From the NCBI RefSeq assembly GCF_024584805.1, contig NZ_CP075715.1:3344026-3408025 (forward strand): DNA of 64,000 nt. The letters are read 5' to 3'. A program made the translations under genes and the position numbers. The notes under the pieces were generated by a model. It saw only the letters and a list, made by a program, of their open reading frames with translations, ran no database searches and was not told the DNA's origin. Below are positions 24,068 to 32,657 of this stretch, in pieces (position 1 is the first letter of the stretch; each line of letters opens with the position of its first letter). The DNA comes from Streptomyces sp. FIT100. Lineage in GTDB: Bacteria > Actinomycetota > Actinomycetes > Streptomycetales > Streptomycetaceae.

Positions 24068-25684
24068 TCAGCGTCGGGCACGACGGGGCCCGTGGAGCTG
24101 CTCACCCGGAGTGCGGCCGGCCCAGCCCTCCCGTGCCCTGAGCTCCGTCTTCAGGACCTTGCCGCTCGCGTTGCGCGGGAGGTCCGGAACGAACTCGACC
24201 TCGCGCGGCACCTTGTAGTTCGCCATCTCGCGGCGCGACCACGCGATCAGGTCGTCCGCCGTGAGCGTGGAGCCCCGGCGGCGGACCGCGTACGCCTTGC
24301 CGACCTCGCCCAGGCGGGTGTCGGGGATGCCGATGACGGCGATGTCGGCGATGTCGGGGTGGAGGCCGAGGAGTTGCTCGATCTCGGCGGGGTAGGCGTT
24401 GAAGCCGCCGACGATGAACATGTCCTTGATGCGGTCGGTGATGCGCAGGTTGCCGGCGTCGTCGAGGACGCCGACGTCGCCCGTGTGGAGCCAGCCGTCC
24501 GTGTCGAGGATCCCGGCGGTACCGGCCGGGTCCTCGAAGTATCCGTGCATGACGTTGTGGCCGCGGACGAGGACCTCGCCCGGTTCGCCGGGGCCCGCGG
24601 AGAGGACGCGGACCTCGGTGTCCGGGATGGCGCGGCCCGAGGTGGCGGCGATGACCGGAGGGGGGTCGCCGCGGCGGCACATCGTGACGATGCCGGAGGC
24701 TTCGGAGAGGCCGTAGGCCGTGAGGACGGTCGCGATGCGGAGTTCGTCGCGGAGGCGTTCGACGAGGCGCAGCGGGACGACCGCGGCGCCCGTGACGACC
24801 AGGCGCAGCGCCGACAGGTCGTGGGTGTCGCGTGCGGGGTGGTCGAGGAGGGACTGGTGCAGGGTCGGGGGGCCCGGGAGGACGGATATGCGTTCCGAGG
24901 CGATGTTCGCCAGCACCGTGTCCACGTTGAAGACGGGCTGCGGGATCATCACCGCGCCCCGCATGAGGCAGGCGATGATGCCCGCCTTGTAGCCGAAGGT
25001 GTGGAAGAAGGGGTTCACGATCAGATAGCGGTCGCCCTCCCGCAGCCCCGCCAGCTCCGACCAGATCGCGTAGCAGCGCAGTGTCTGGGCGTGGGTGATG
25101 ACGGCTCCCTTGGGCGCGCCCGTGGTGCCCGAGGTGAAGATGATGTCCGAGGGGGACGAGGAGGCGACCGCGTCCGCCCGTGCCCGTACCTCCGACGCCG
25201 GCACCCCGTCGCCGCCCGCCAGGAAGTCCTTCCATGTCCGGTAGTCCTCGGGTGCGCTGTCGGCGAGGACCACCACCTGTTCCAGACAGGGCAGTTCCAC
25301 GTCGGCCCGGCGCAGGGACGCGACGTACGACGTGCCCAGGAAGGTACCGGTGATGAAGAGCAGTTTCGCGCGGGAGCGTGCGAGGACGTATGCCGCCTCC
25401 GTGCCCTTGAAGCGGGTGTTGAGGGGCACGAGCACCGCGCCCGCCGACACCGCGCCGAGGGCGGAGACGATCCAGTCGAGGGTGTTGGGCGCCCAGACGG
25501 CGACCCGGTCGCCCGGCTCCACCCCCGCCGCGATGCACGCGGCCGCCGCCCGCTCGACACGCTCGCCGAGTTCGGCGTACGAGACGCGCGTACGACCCTC
25601 GACGACGGCCTCCCGCGCCCCGTACCGTTCCGCCGCGCTCCGTACCAGCCCCGGGATCGTGCCCCACTCCAGGTCGCCGCGCAT
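24068..25684 (-). CDS. FadD3-like acyl-CoA synthetase (AMP-forming)
   Basis: This 538-residue adenylate-forming ligase contains P-loop TSGTTGAPKGA, then NPFFHTFGYKAGIIACL, VLPGPPTLHQSLLDHPAR, AYGLSEASG, GWLHTGD, and the terminal DRIKDMFIVGGFNAYPAEIE and NASGKVLK (catalytic Lys). From memory these blocks match mycobacterial FadD3, which thioesterifies the steroid C/D-ring propanoate HIP. The start at 25684 gives a normal N-terminus. Its promoter shares the 60-bp divergent region and the palindrome at 25708 with the Ltp2-like operon, so ligation and later C-C cleavage are co-regulated. A steroid-ring-type substrate is an inference. Confidence 0.9.
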   Translation of the reverse strand: MRGDLEWGTIPGLVRSAAERYGAREAVVEGRTRVSYAELGERVERAAAACIAAGVEPGDRVAVWAPNTLDWIVSALGAVSAGAVLVPLNTRFKGTEAAYVLARSRAKLLFITGTFLGTSYVASLRRADVELPCLEQVVVLADSAPEDYRTWKDFLAGGDGVPASEVRARADAVASSSPSDIIFTSGTTGAPKGAVITHAQTLRCYAIWSELAGLREGDRYLIVNPFFHTFGYKAGIIACLMRGAVMIPQPVFNVDTVLANIASERISVLPGPPTLHQSLLDHPARDTHDLSALRLVVTGAAVVPLRLVERLRDELRIATVLTAYGLSEASGIVTMCRRGDPPPVIAATSGRAIPDTEVRVLSAGPGEPGEVLVRGHNVMHGYFEDPAGTAGILDTDGWLHTGDVGVLDDAGNLRITDRIKDMFIVGGFNAYPAEIEQLLGLHPDIADIAVIGIPDTRLGEVGKAYAVRRRGSTLTADDLIAWSRREMANYKVPREVEFVPDLPRNASGKVLKTELRAREGWAGRTPGEQLHGPRRARR

Positions 25685-25707
25685 AGCTGAGCCTCCCGAA
25701 CCAGATA

Positions 25708-25724
25708 GCTGACTGTCCGTCAGA
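25708..25724. promoter_or_regulatory. 17-bp regulon operator (GCTGACTGTCCGTCAGA)
   Basis: Placed in the 60-bp divergent promoter between the FadD3-like gene (ATG 24 bp away) and the Ltp2-like operon (ATG 21 bp away). One site can therefore control both directions. Confidence 0.8.
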
Positions 25725-25744
25725 TTAGCTGTACCCTCGCCCGC

Positions 25745-26893
25745 ATGGCGAGCCTCAAGGACGCAACAGCGATAGCCGGGATAGGACAGACACCCTTCGC
25801 GAAACACCTCCCCGAATCCGAGAAGACCCTGGCCTGCCGGGCCATCCTCGCCGCGCTCGACGACGCGGGCATCGCACCCGCCGAGGTCGACGGCTTCGCG
25901 TCGTACACGATGGAGGAGACCGACGAGGTCGAGATCGCCAAGGCCATCGGCGCGGGTGATGTCACCTTCTTCAGCAAGGTCGGGTACGGGGGCGGCGGCT
26001 CCTGCGCGACCGTCGCCCATCTCGCGGCCGCCGTCGCGACCGGCCAGGCGAGCGTCGGTGTCGCCTGGCGCTCACGCAAGCGCGGGTCGGGGCCGCGGCC
26101 CTGGACGAACACGGCCGTCCAGCTGCCCACCCCCGGGCAGTGGACCCGCCCCTTCGGGCTGCTGCGCCCGGCCGACGAGATCGGCATGCTCGCGCGCCGC
26201 TACATGCACGAGTACGGCGCCACCCGCGACCACCTCTTCAACGTCGCCCTCGCGTGCCGTAACCGCGCCAACCAGAACCCCGCCGCGATCATGTACGAGC
26301 GCCCGCTGACCCGCGAGATGTACATGACCTCGCGCTGGATCAGCGAGCCGCTCTGCCTCTTCGACAACTGCCTGGAGACGGACGGGGCGCTGGCCTGCGT
26401 GATCGTCTCCGCCGAGCGGGCCCGCGACTGCCGCCGCAAGCCCGTGTACGTGCACTCCGCCGCCCAGGGCCTGCCCGCCCAGCACCACGGCATGGTCAAC
26501 TACTGGAACGACGACCCGCTCACCGGCCCCGCCTGGACCGCGGCCCGGCAGCTGTGGAAGACCGCCGACTTCGGGCCCCAGGACATCGACGTCGCCCAGA
26601 TCTACGACGCGTTCACCCCCCTCATCCCGCTCTCCCTGGAGGGGTACGGCTTCTGCGGCCGCGGCGAGGGCGCCGCGTACACCGAGGGCGGCGCACTGGA
26701 GATCGGCGGCCGGCTGCCCGTCAACACCGGCGGCGGCGGGCTCAGCGAGGCGTACGTCCACGGCTTCAACCTCATCACCGAGGGCGTGAAGCAGCTCCGC
26801 GGCACCGGCACCGCCCAGGTGCCGGGCGCCGCGACCTGCCTGGTGACGGCGGGCGAAGGCGTTCCCACATCGGCCGTACTGCTGAGGAGTTGA
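25745..26893 (+). CDS. Ltp2-like thiolase-fold lipid-transfer protein / CoA-ester aldolase
   Basis: This 382-residue protein has the thiolase fold of the SCPx/Ltp group (TFFSKVGYGGGGSCATVAHLAAAVATG, RRYMHEYGATRDHL, LFDNCLETDGALA, GGRLPVNTGGGGLSEAYVHG). The usual catalytic HDxF is replaced by YDAFTP, as in Ltp2, which performs the retro-aldol cleavage of steroid side-chain 17-hydroxyacyl-CoA in complex with a DUF35 protein. The next gene, three bases downstream, is a DUF35 protein, giving the same pairing. It is the first gene of a three-gene operon behind the 17-bp operator. An aldolase role is strongly suggested; the substrate is inferred. Confidence 0.88.
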   Translation: MASLKDATAIAGIGQTPFAKHLPESEKTLACRAILAALDDAGIAPAEVDGFASYTMEETDEVEIAKAIGAGDVTFFSKVGYGGGGSCATVAHLAAAVATGQASVGVAWRSRKRGSGPRPWTNTAVQLPTPGQWTRPFGLLRPADEIGMLARRYMHEYGATRDHLFNVALACRNRANQNPAAIMYERPLTREMYMTSRWISEPLCLFDNCLETDGALACVIVSAERARDCRRKPVYVHSAAQGLPAQHHGMVNYWNDDPLTGPAWTAARQLWKTADFGPQDIDVAQIYDAFTPLIPLSLEGYGFCGRGEGAAYTEGGALEIGGRLPVNTGGGGLSEAYVHGFNLITEGVKQLRGTGTAQVPGAATCLVTAGEGVPTSAVLLRS

Positions 26894-26895
26894 CC

Positions 26896-27330
26896 ATGCT
26901 CAAGCCCCAGGTCGACGAGGACGGCGCCCCCTTCTGGGAGTACGCCGCCCAGGGCGAGCTGCGCATCCAGGGCTGTGCAGGACCCGGCTGCGGCGCGCTG
27001 CGCTTCCCGCCGCGCCCCTGCTGCCCGCACTGCCAGTCCTTCGACAGCGAGTGGCGCCGGATGAGCGGACGCGGCCGCATCTGGTCGTACGTCCTCCCCC
27101 ACCCGCCCCTCCTGCCCGCCTACGCCGAACAGGCCCCGTACAACGCGGTCGTCGTCGAACTCGCCGACGCGCCCCGCATCCGCCTCGTCGGCAACGTGGT
27201 CGCCACGCCCGACGCGCCGCTCAACTCCGTCGATCCGGCGCGGCTGCGCATCGGCGCCGCGGTGCGGGTGGCGTTCACCGAGCTCGCGGACGGGACCACC
27301 GTGCCGCGCTGGCTGCTGGAGCGCGTATGA
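26896..27330 (+). CDS. DUF35 Zn-ribbon/OB-fold partner of the Ltp2-like protein
   Basis: This 144-residue protein has an N-terminal helix, a rubredoxin-like zinc ribbon (C-AGPG-C ... CCPHC, residues about 28-50) and an OB-fold (GRIWSYVLPHPPLLPAYAEQAPYNAVVVELADAPRIRLVGNV). DUF35 proteins bind CoA esters and activate thiolase-fold partners; the DUF35 domain of ChsH2 does this for Ltp2. The ATG at 26896 lies 2 bp after the Ltp2-like stop, and its stop overlaps the next start as ATGA. Tight coupling supports an equimolar complex with the preceding gene product. Confidence 0.9.
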   Translation: MLKPQVDEDGAPFWEYAAQGELRIQGCAGPGCGALRFPPRPCCPHCQSFDSEWRRMSGRGRIWSYVLPHPPLLPAYAEQAPYNAVVVELADAPRIRLVGNVVATPDAPLNSVDPARLRIGAAVRVAFTELADGTTVPRWLLERV

Positions 27331-28115
27331 GCATCCGCGTCGAGACGGACAAGGACACCGGCGTCGCCCTCGTCACCCTCGACCGGCCCGCCAGGCACAA
27401 CGCGATCGACCTGGCGATGGCGGAGGAACTGGCGCGCGTCTGGCGGGGGTTCCGGTACGACGACTCGGTGCGCGCCGCCGTCGTGACGGGCGCGGGGACA
27501 CGGGCCTTCTGCACCGGCATCGACCGCGGAGCCGAGGTGCCCCAGCCGTCGTCCCCGTACACGATCGACGATCCGCTGCTCACGATCGGGCCGAAGGCGA
27601 ACGACCTGTGGAAACCCGTCGTCGCGGCGGTCCGCGGGATGGCCTGCGGCGGGGCGTTCTACCTGCTGGGCGAGGCGGAGTTCGTCATCGCCGCCGAGGA
27701 CGCGGAGTTCTTCGACCCGCATACGACGTACGGCATGGTCAGCGCGTACGAGTCCGTGTACATGGCGATGCGGATGCCGTTCGGGGAAGTGGCCCGGATG
27801 GCGCTCATGGGCACCGCCGAGCGGGTCTCGGCCCGGCGGGCGTACGAGACCGGCCTGGTCAGCGAGGTGGTGCCGCCCGGTGAGGAGGTGGCCGCCGCGG
27901 TGCGCTGCGCCGCCGTCGTCGCCTCGTACCCGACGGAGGCCGTCCAGGGGACGGTGCGGGCCCTCTGGTCGGCCAAGGAGGCGGCCCGTGCGCAGGCGCT
28001 CGCCCACGCCCCGCACCTGATCGCGCTCGGCAACCTGCCGCCGGAGCGGCAGGCCGACCTCTTCGCGAGCGGGCGGGGCGGGGGCGGCGGCGCGGGCGGG
28101 TACCGGCTGCGCTAG
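27327..28115 (+). CDS. Enoyl-CoA hydratase/isomerase (crotonase) family protein
   Basis: This 262-residue crotonase-fold protein contains TLDRPARHNAIDLAMAEELAR and FCTGIDRGAE. VRGMACGGAFYLLGEAEFVIAAEDAEF supplies the oxyanion-hole Gly-Gly and adjacent segment, and RRAYETGLVSEVV lies further on. It adds water to, or isomerises, an unsaturated acyl-CoA, which would form the hydroxyacyl-CoA that the Ltp2-like enzyme cleaves. It is the third gene of the operon (ATGA overlap at 27327-27330). The Gly-rich C-terminal tail is probably disordered. An MITE-like element follows 4 bp after the stop codon. Confidence 0.9.
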   Translation: MSIRVETDKDTGVALVTLDRPARHNAIDLAMAEELARVWRGFRYDDSVRAAVVTGAGTRAFCTGIDRGAEVPQPSSPYTIDDPLLTIGPKANDLWKPVVAAVRGMACGGAFYLLGEAEFVIAAEDAEFFDPHTTYGMVSAYESVYMAMRMPFGEVARMALMGTAERVSARRAYETGLVSEVVPPGEEVAAAVRCAAVVASYPTEAVQGTVRALWSAKEAARAQALAHAPHLIALGNLPPERQADLFASGRGGGGGAGGYRLR

Positions 28116-28118
28116 GGA

Positions 28119-28317
28119 GTGTCTTCACAGTGGCGTCGTCCGCCCGGAGGGCGGGCCCGGCGGCGTCTGGTGCGTGCGATCGCAAGGCGGAGGACAGAGT
28201 CCAAGCGGTCAGGGCACCTCCCGTACCCGAAGGGCCACGGGGGCGGGGAGACCCTCCAGGCGCGAGCTCTGGGGGAGCGTGCCAGACGCCGCCGGGCAGA
28301 CGGGACTCTGAAGACAC
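28119..28317. mobile_element. MITE-like inverted-repeat element, copy 1 (199 bp)
   Basis: Terminal arms GTGTCTTCA (28119-28127) and TGAAGACAC (28309-28317) enclose a second, perfect 16-bp inner pair (28155-28170 with 28282-28297, GCCCGGCGG.../...CCGCCGGGC). There is no coding sequence inside. Its core resembles a second element at 38536-38721. No clear target-site duplication was seen. It fills most of the 225-bp gap between the crotonase gene and the next convergent gene. Confidence 0.7.
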
Positions 28318-28340
28318 GACCGAGGCGGGTACCGCGTGCG

Positions 28341-28895
28341 TCAGGAGACGTGGGCGGTGCGGGTCGCGCTGACGACCTTGCACGTCCTGGAGTCGGTTCC
28401 CTTGCCGGAGCCGGAGTAGAAGGCGCTCGCCTCCGTGAAGTACGACTCGTTCCCCGCGACCGTGATGTCCTCGATCGTGTCGACGAAGGGCGCGGAGGCG
28501 GGGGTGTCGCCCGCGAAGTGCACCGTGATGTCGTAGGTCTGGGACACCGCGGTGGAGTTGCTGATGACGAGCTGGCCCCGGATGTTCTTGGCGGCGGGGT
28601 CGATGGAGCAGAAGTCGACCTCGACGTCGCCCATGGCGTCGACGGGCGTGGGGACGGCGGTGGGGGTGGGGGTGGCCGTGATGTCACCGCCGCCGGTGGT
28701 GACACCGTCGTCGACGTCGGTGTCGGGGTCGGGGTCGCTGTGGCTGCCGCCGCTCGTGAACCCGCCGGAGCCGGAGCTCGACGAGCCGGAGCCGCTGTCG
28801 TCGTCACAGCCGCCGCCGCGGGAGCCGCGGGCGCCGGTGAGTGTGACGAGGACGAGGCCGAAGACGGCGATGGCACGGATGTGACGCGGCTTCAT
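28341..28895 (-). CDS. Secreted or lipoprotein-like protein, unknown function
   Basis: This 184-residue protein has a basic N-terminus (MKPRHIRAIAVFG), a hydrophobic core (VFGLVLVTLTGARG) and then GGGCDDD, where the cysteine might be a non-canonical lipidation site. It continues with a Ser/Gly/Asp/Thr linker (about residues 30-80). The C-terminal 100 residues look like a small immunoglobulin-like or CARDB-like beta domain with two cysteines (VEVDFCSID... and ...SRTCKVV) probably disulfide-linked. It is located in the position next to afsK. No family could be named. The upstream leader has a hairpin whose loop contains the G-rich ribosome-binding site. Confidence 0.7.
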   Translation of the reverse strand: MKPRHIRAIAVFGLVLVTLTGARGSRGGGCDDDSGSGSSSSGSGGFTSGGSHSDPDPDTDVDDGVTTGGGDITATPTPTAVPTPVDAMGDVEVDFCSIDPAAKNIRGQLVISNSTAVSQTYDITVHFAGDTPASAPFVDTIEDITVAGNESYFTEASAFYSGSGKGTDSRTCKVVSATRTAHVS

Positions 28896-28898
28896 GGA

Positions 28899-28915
28899 TT
28901 CAACCCCCCGTTGAA
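28899..28915 (-). promoter_or_regulatory. Hairpin enclosing the ribosome-binding site
   Basis: On the minus strand TTCAAC and GTTGAA (6-bp arms) enclose GGGGG, which with the next G is the best Shine-Dalgarno candidate for the ATG at 28895. A stem this short might modulate translation of the secreted-protein gene. Confidence 0.4.
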
Positions 28916-29004
28916 CAAGCCCGTTTGACGTGACGGGTCCGCGTCACCCTACCCCTCGTGGCGCGCTCCTCCGCCCCGGGGCCACTGCCCCGGGGAGGGA
29001 AGCC

Positions 29005-31461
29005 CTAGGCCGAGGCCGCGCGGCCCGTCGCCGTGCCCTTCAGGGCGTCGAGGGCGTAGACGCAGCGGTCCTTGGAGCAGGCGTACACCACACCGTTGCG
29101 CGCCACCGGCGAGCCGGTGATCTCTCCGCCGGTCGCGAGCTTCCAGCGGAGCTGGCCGCCGGCCGCGTCCAGGGTGTAGAGGACGTGGTCGGCGGAGCCG
29201 AAGTGCACACGGCCGTCCGCGACGACCGGTGTGCCGATCACCTCGCCGCCCGCCGCGAAACGCCACTTGGGCGTGCCGGTGACCGCGTCGAGGGTGTACA
29301 GCGCGCTGCCGCTGCCGACATGGATGTTGCCGTCGGCGACGAGGACCGGCTCGATCGACTGACGGGACTCGGTGGCGATGCGCCAGCGGTCCTTGCCGGT
29401 CGTCGCGTCGAGGGCGTACACCGTGCCGAGGTAGTCGGCGAGGTACACCCCGCCGCCCGTCACGGCCGGCCCCGGCGCGAAGGCCGGCGGCGCGAGGAAG
29501 ACCGCGGGCGCCTCGAAGTGCCAGCGCACGCGGCCGCTCACGGTGTCGACGCACAGGACCCGGGTCCCTGCCGAGACGTACGTACAGCCGTCCGGCGCCT
29601 GGTTCACCCGCACCGGTACGCCGCCGCAGGACGCGGCGTCGCCGACGGGGTACGACCAGCGTTCCGCGCCGGTGCGGGCGTCGAGGGCCTGGAGTCGGGC
29701 GGCGCGCCAGACGTAGACGGTGTCGCCGAAGAGCGCGGGCCCGGCCTCCGGGGACTCGAAGTCGGTCTGGGCGCCGCTGGTCTCCCACAGCTTCTCGCCG
29801 TTGGACGCCTCCCACGCCTGGACGCCGCCGCCGCGCGTGCTGGTGACGACGGTGCCGCGCGCGGCCTTGAGGGAGTACACCCAGGCGTCGGTCTGCAGCC
29901 GCCACCGCTCGCTGCCGTCCGCCGCGTCGAGCGCGTACAGGGTGGGCCCGTCCGAGGCGTGGATACGGCCGCCCGCGACGGCCATCGCCCAGGCCACGTC
30001 GCGGGTCTTGAACTGGCGGCGGCCGGTGCCGACGTCGAGCGCGTGCACCTCGAAGGAGGTGACGTAGAGCAGATCGCCGTCCACGACGGGCGTGCCCCAG
30101 ACGTCGTTCGACATCCGGAACCGCCAGGGCCGCCAGCGCGCAGGACCGCCGTCCGGGGGTGCCGCGGGCCCGGGAACGGGCGGCGCGGCGGCCGGGGCAG
30201 GGGCGGCGGTGGGCGGCGGCATGGCGCTCGTCGCGCCGGGGTCGTTGCCTCCGCCGGGCGCACGGACCCAGCCGGTGGCGGGACCCGCGTCCACGGCGGC
30301 ACCGGCGCCGCGGGTGTCGGCGACGCGCAGGCCGGGACCGATGGGGACCCGGGCCCCGGCGAGGCGTACGGGGCTGTCCTGCGCGGCAGGGGCCACGGCG
30401 CCGGGGCGGGCCTGTCCGGGGCGGGGGTCGTTGCCGCCGCGCCAGGCGGAGTCCCAGTCCCGCCCGGCGTCGGGCCTGTGGTCCGGTCTGGGCGGAGTCT
30501 CCGGGCGGCGTCCACCGGCACCGGCACCAACACCGGCGCCCGCCTGGGGAGGCCGTCCGCCCCGCCGCTGCTCGATCATCGACACCGCCCGGCCAGGCAG
30601 CCATGCCGACGCCGTACCGCTGTCGTCGTCCCCGCCCGACGAGAACAGATGCGGCGCCAGCTGCGCCTGGAGGTCCTCGGGGCTGGGCCGCCGGCCGGCC
30701 TCCATCTGCATGCAGGACTCGATGAGCGGCCGCAGCTCGTCGGGCAGCCCGGCCAGGTCCGGCCCCTCGCGCAGCAGCATGAAGACGGTCTCGACGGGGT
30801 TCGCACCGTGGAAGGGGGCGTGCCCGGTCGCCGCGAAGACGAGCGTGGAGCCGAGCGAGAAGACGTCGCTCGCGCCCGTGACGCTGCGCGAGTCCCGCGC
30901 CTGCTCGGGCGACATGTAGGCGGGCGTGCCGACGGCGACGTTCGTCATGGTCAGCCGGGTGTTGGAGACGCCGGACGCGATACCGAAGTCGATGACCCGC
31001 GGCCCGTCCTCGACGACGAGGACGTTCGACGGCTTCAGGTCGCGGTGCACGAGGCCGGCGCCGTGGATGGACTGGAGGGCCTCGGCGATGCCGGCCGCGA
31101 GCCAGCGCACCGCCTGGGCCGGGAGCGGCCCGCACTCGTTCACTATCTCCTCGAGCGAGGGCGCGGGCACGTACGCGGTGGCGAGCCACGGCACGGCGGC
31201 GCGCGGGTCGGCGTCCACCACGGCCGCGGTGTAGAAGCCGGAGACCGCCCGCGCGGCCTCCACCTCGCGGGTGAAGCGGACGCGGAAGAGCTGGTCCTCG
31301 GCGAGCTCGGTGCGCACCGTCTTGATCGCCACGCGCCGGCCGGACGCCGAGCGTGCGAGATAGACCAGCCCCATGCCGCCGGCTCCGAGCCGTCCCAGCA
31401 CCTCGAAGGGGCCGATCCGCCTCGGGTCGTGCTGCGTCAGCTGCTCCACTTCGCCTGCCAC
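29005..31461 (-). CDS. afsK: AfsK: serine/threonine protein kinase with PQQ-type propeller
   Basis: This 818-residue cytoplasmic Hanks-type kinase has glycine loop [14 protein letters not shown] at about 24, Lys at about 47, HRDLKPSN at 139-146 and DFG at 158-160. The activation segment [24 protein letters not shown] places Thr168 where AfsK autophosphorylation was reported in S. coelicolor. A Pro/Ala/Gly-rich linker (about residues 290-435) leads to a C-terminal propeller of PQQ/YVTN-type repeats ([28 protein letters not shown]). It phosphorylates AfsR. No transmembrane helix is visible, as in S. coelicolor AfsK. Sequence in the kinase domain matches my recollection of S. coelicolor AfsK nearly residue for residue. 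Confidence 0.94.
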   Translation of the reverse strand: MAGEVEQLTQHDPRRIGPFEVLGRLGAGGMGLVYLARSASGRRVAIKTVRTELAEDQLFRVRFTREVEAARAVSGFYTAAVVDADPRAAVPWLATAYVPAPSLEEIVNECGPLPAQAVRWLAAGIAEALQSIHGAGLVHRDLKPSNVLVVEDGPRVIDFGIASGVSNTRLTMTNVAVGTPAYMSPEQARDSRSVTGASDVFSLGSTLVFAATGHAPFHGANPVETVFMLLREGPDLAGLPDELRPLIESCMQMEAGRRPSPEDLQAQLAPHLFSSGGDDDSGTASAWLPGRAVSMIEQRRGGRPPQAGAGVGAGAGGRRPETPPRPDHRPDAGRDWDSAWRGGNDPRPGQARPGAVAPAAQDSPVRLAGARVPIGPGLRVADTRGAGAAVDAGPATGWVRAPGGGNDPGATSAMPPPTAAPAPAAAPPVPGPAAPPDGGPARWRPWRFRMSNDVWGTPVVDGDLLYVTSFEVHALDVGTGRRQFKTRDVAWAMAVAGGRIHASDGPTLYALDAADGSERWRLQTDAWVYSLKAARGTVVTSTRGGGVQAWEASNGEKLWETSGAQTDFESPEAGPALFGDTVYVWRAARLQALDARTGAERWSYPVGDAASCGGVPVRVNQAPDGCTYVSAGTRVLCVDTVSGRVRWHFEAPAVFLAPPAFAPGPAVTGGGVYLADYLGTVYALDATTGKDRWRIATESRQSIEPVLVADGNIHVGSGSALYTLDAVTGTPKWRFAAGGEVIGTPVVADGRVHFGSADHVLYTLDAAGGQLRWKLATGGEITGSPVARNGVVYACSKDRCVYALDALKGTATGRAASA

Positions 31462-31742
31462 CTCCCCGTACGGGCCATGTAGGTACGGCCCAGTGGACCC
31501 TGATTGTTCCTGCCGGAGGGCAGGGTTGCGAACCCGGGTGCGTTCCGGGGTGTCGTGCCCTATTTTGAGGGCTCGGTTCGTCTCCGGGGCGCTTCAGCGT
31601 GCGTCGACGGTCGATCGTGCTCAGTCCCTCGTCCCTCGGGACCTCCGCGCGTTCTCCCTTTCACCGTGCTCGACAAGCGGCCCCCGGCCGCGGGCCACGC
31701 GCCCCTTCGGCTCACTCGCCCGACCGCGCGTCCCTTCTCGGT
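31462..31742. other. afsK upstream non-coding region
   Basis: 281 bp without a convincing gene, between the VOC gene stop and the afsK start. It holds small hairpins (CCTGCC/GGCAGG at 31509-31524) and an A/T patch CCCTATTTTGAGGG at about 31558-31571 that may be part of the afsK promoter. Nothing else was recognised. Confidence 0.4.
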
Positions 31743-32555
31743 TCACTCGCCAGGTCTGCCAGGGGCACCGGAGGCGGCGCCCGGTTCCGCAAGGACGGCG
31801 AAGGCGGCGCCCTGGTCGTCCGTGAGCACCGCCATGCGTCCGTAGGGAATGTCGAAGGGCGGTGCCGTGACGCGGCCGCCGAGCCGGGTCACCGCCTCGG
31901 CGGTGGCGTCGCAGTCGGCGACGGAGAAGTAGACGAGGAAGTGGCCGGGCATCTCGGCGGGGAACGCGTCGGTGATCACACTGCGGCCGCCGATCGCGGT
32001 GTCCTCGCCCGGTTCCGTGCCCGCCGGTGACCACAGGAGGTAGTCGATCGCCTCGTCGGGCAGCGCGGTGCCCTGGAAGCCGAAGACCTCGGCGTAGAAG
32101 CGGTCGACGGCGTCCTTCTCCCGTGTGTAGACCTCGGTCCAGCAGAACGATCCCGGCTCGTTCCGGACCTCGAAGCCGGCCTGCTCGCCCTTCTGCCACA
32201 GTCCGAAGACGGCGCCGCCGGGGTCCGCGGCGAGCGCCGTCGTACCGGAGCGGCCCACCGGCACCGGGGCCGTGATCACCTGTCCGCCGGCCTCGCCGAT
32301 CTTCCGCGCGGTCCGCACGATGTCGTCGGTGGCGAAGTAGACGCCCCAGGTGGTGGGCATGCGGCCGTCGCGCTTGGGGACGAGGGCGGCGACGCGTTTC
32401 CCGTCGAGGAACGCGTCGGTGCGGTGGCCGTGCTGCTCACCGGCATCCCTGCTGTACGTCCAGCCGAACAGGTCGCCGTAGAAGCGCTTGCCCGCCGCGA
32501 GATCGGGCAGCTGGGCGTCGGCCCAGCAGGGCATGCCCTCCGTGAACACGGCCAT
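31743..32555 (-). CDS. Two-domain VOC family protein; possible KbpA (AfsK-inhibitor) homologue
   Basis: This 270-residue protein contains two vicinal-oxygen-chelate domains (residues about 5-125 and 130-260), with GKRFYGDLFGWTYSRD and AVDRFYAEVFGFQ as the paired helix motifs and FGLWQKGEQAGFEV closing domain 1. Such proteins are often called hydroxylases or glyoxalases. It is the gene immediately upstream of afsK. In S. coelicolor the equivalent neighbour (SCO4422) is, to my recollection, kbpA, encoding the protein that binds AfsK and inhibits its autophosphorylation. The identity is therefore positional and from memory, so no symbol is given. An 8-bp inverted repeat lies upstream. Confidence 0.75.
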   Translation of the reverse strand: MAVFTEGMPCWADAQLPDLAAGKRFYGDLFGWTYSRDAGEQHGHRTDAFLDGKRVAALVPKRDGRMPTTWGVYFATDDIVRTARKIGEAGGQVITAPVPVGRSGTTALAADPGGAVFGLWQKGEQAGFEVRNEPGSFCWTEVYTREKDAVDRFYAEVFGFQGTALPDEAIDYLLWSPAGTEPGEDTAIGGRSVITDAFPAEMPGHFLVYFSVADCDATAEAVTRLGGRVTAPPFDIPYGRMAVLTDDQGAAFAVLAEPGAASGAPGRPGE

Positions 32556-32588
32556 GTCCTGACCCCTTCCTCAGCTTCCTCGGCGAGA

Positions 32589-32608
32589 ACTGTGACGCCA
32601 GTCACAGT
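32589..32608. promoter_or_regulatory. Inverted repeat ACTGTGAC-GCCA-GTCACAGT
   Basis: Perfect 8-bp arms around a 4-bp centre, 34 bp upstream of the VOC gene ATG. The form resembles a GntR- or CRP-like operator (TGTGA...TCACA). It is a candidate site for control of the VOC gene. Confidence 0.6.
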
Positions 32609-32657
32609 CAAGCGGAACCCGGTGTGCGCCGCACGCAGGTAGGGGTGGTTGGTTGAG

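Noticed and set aside
23647..24105. A minus-strand frame with repeated GAWWSP segments opposite afsS
   Set aside because: It mirrors the GDHH repeats of afsS on the other strand. The plus-strand frame has the ribosome-binding site, position and family match.
28896..28960. GTGACGGGTCCGCGTCAC upstream of the secreted-protein gene as a regulon operator
   Set aside because: It has TGAC and GTCA 8 bp apart rather than 5 and different arms, so it does not fit the 17-bp consensus.
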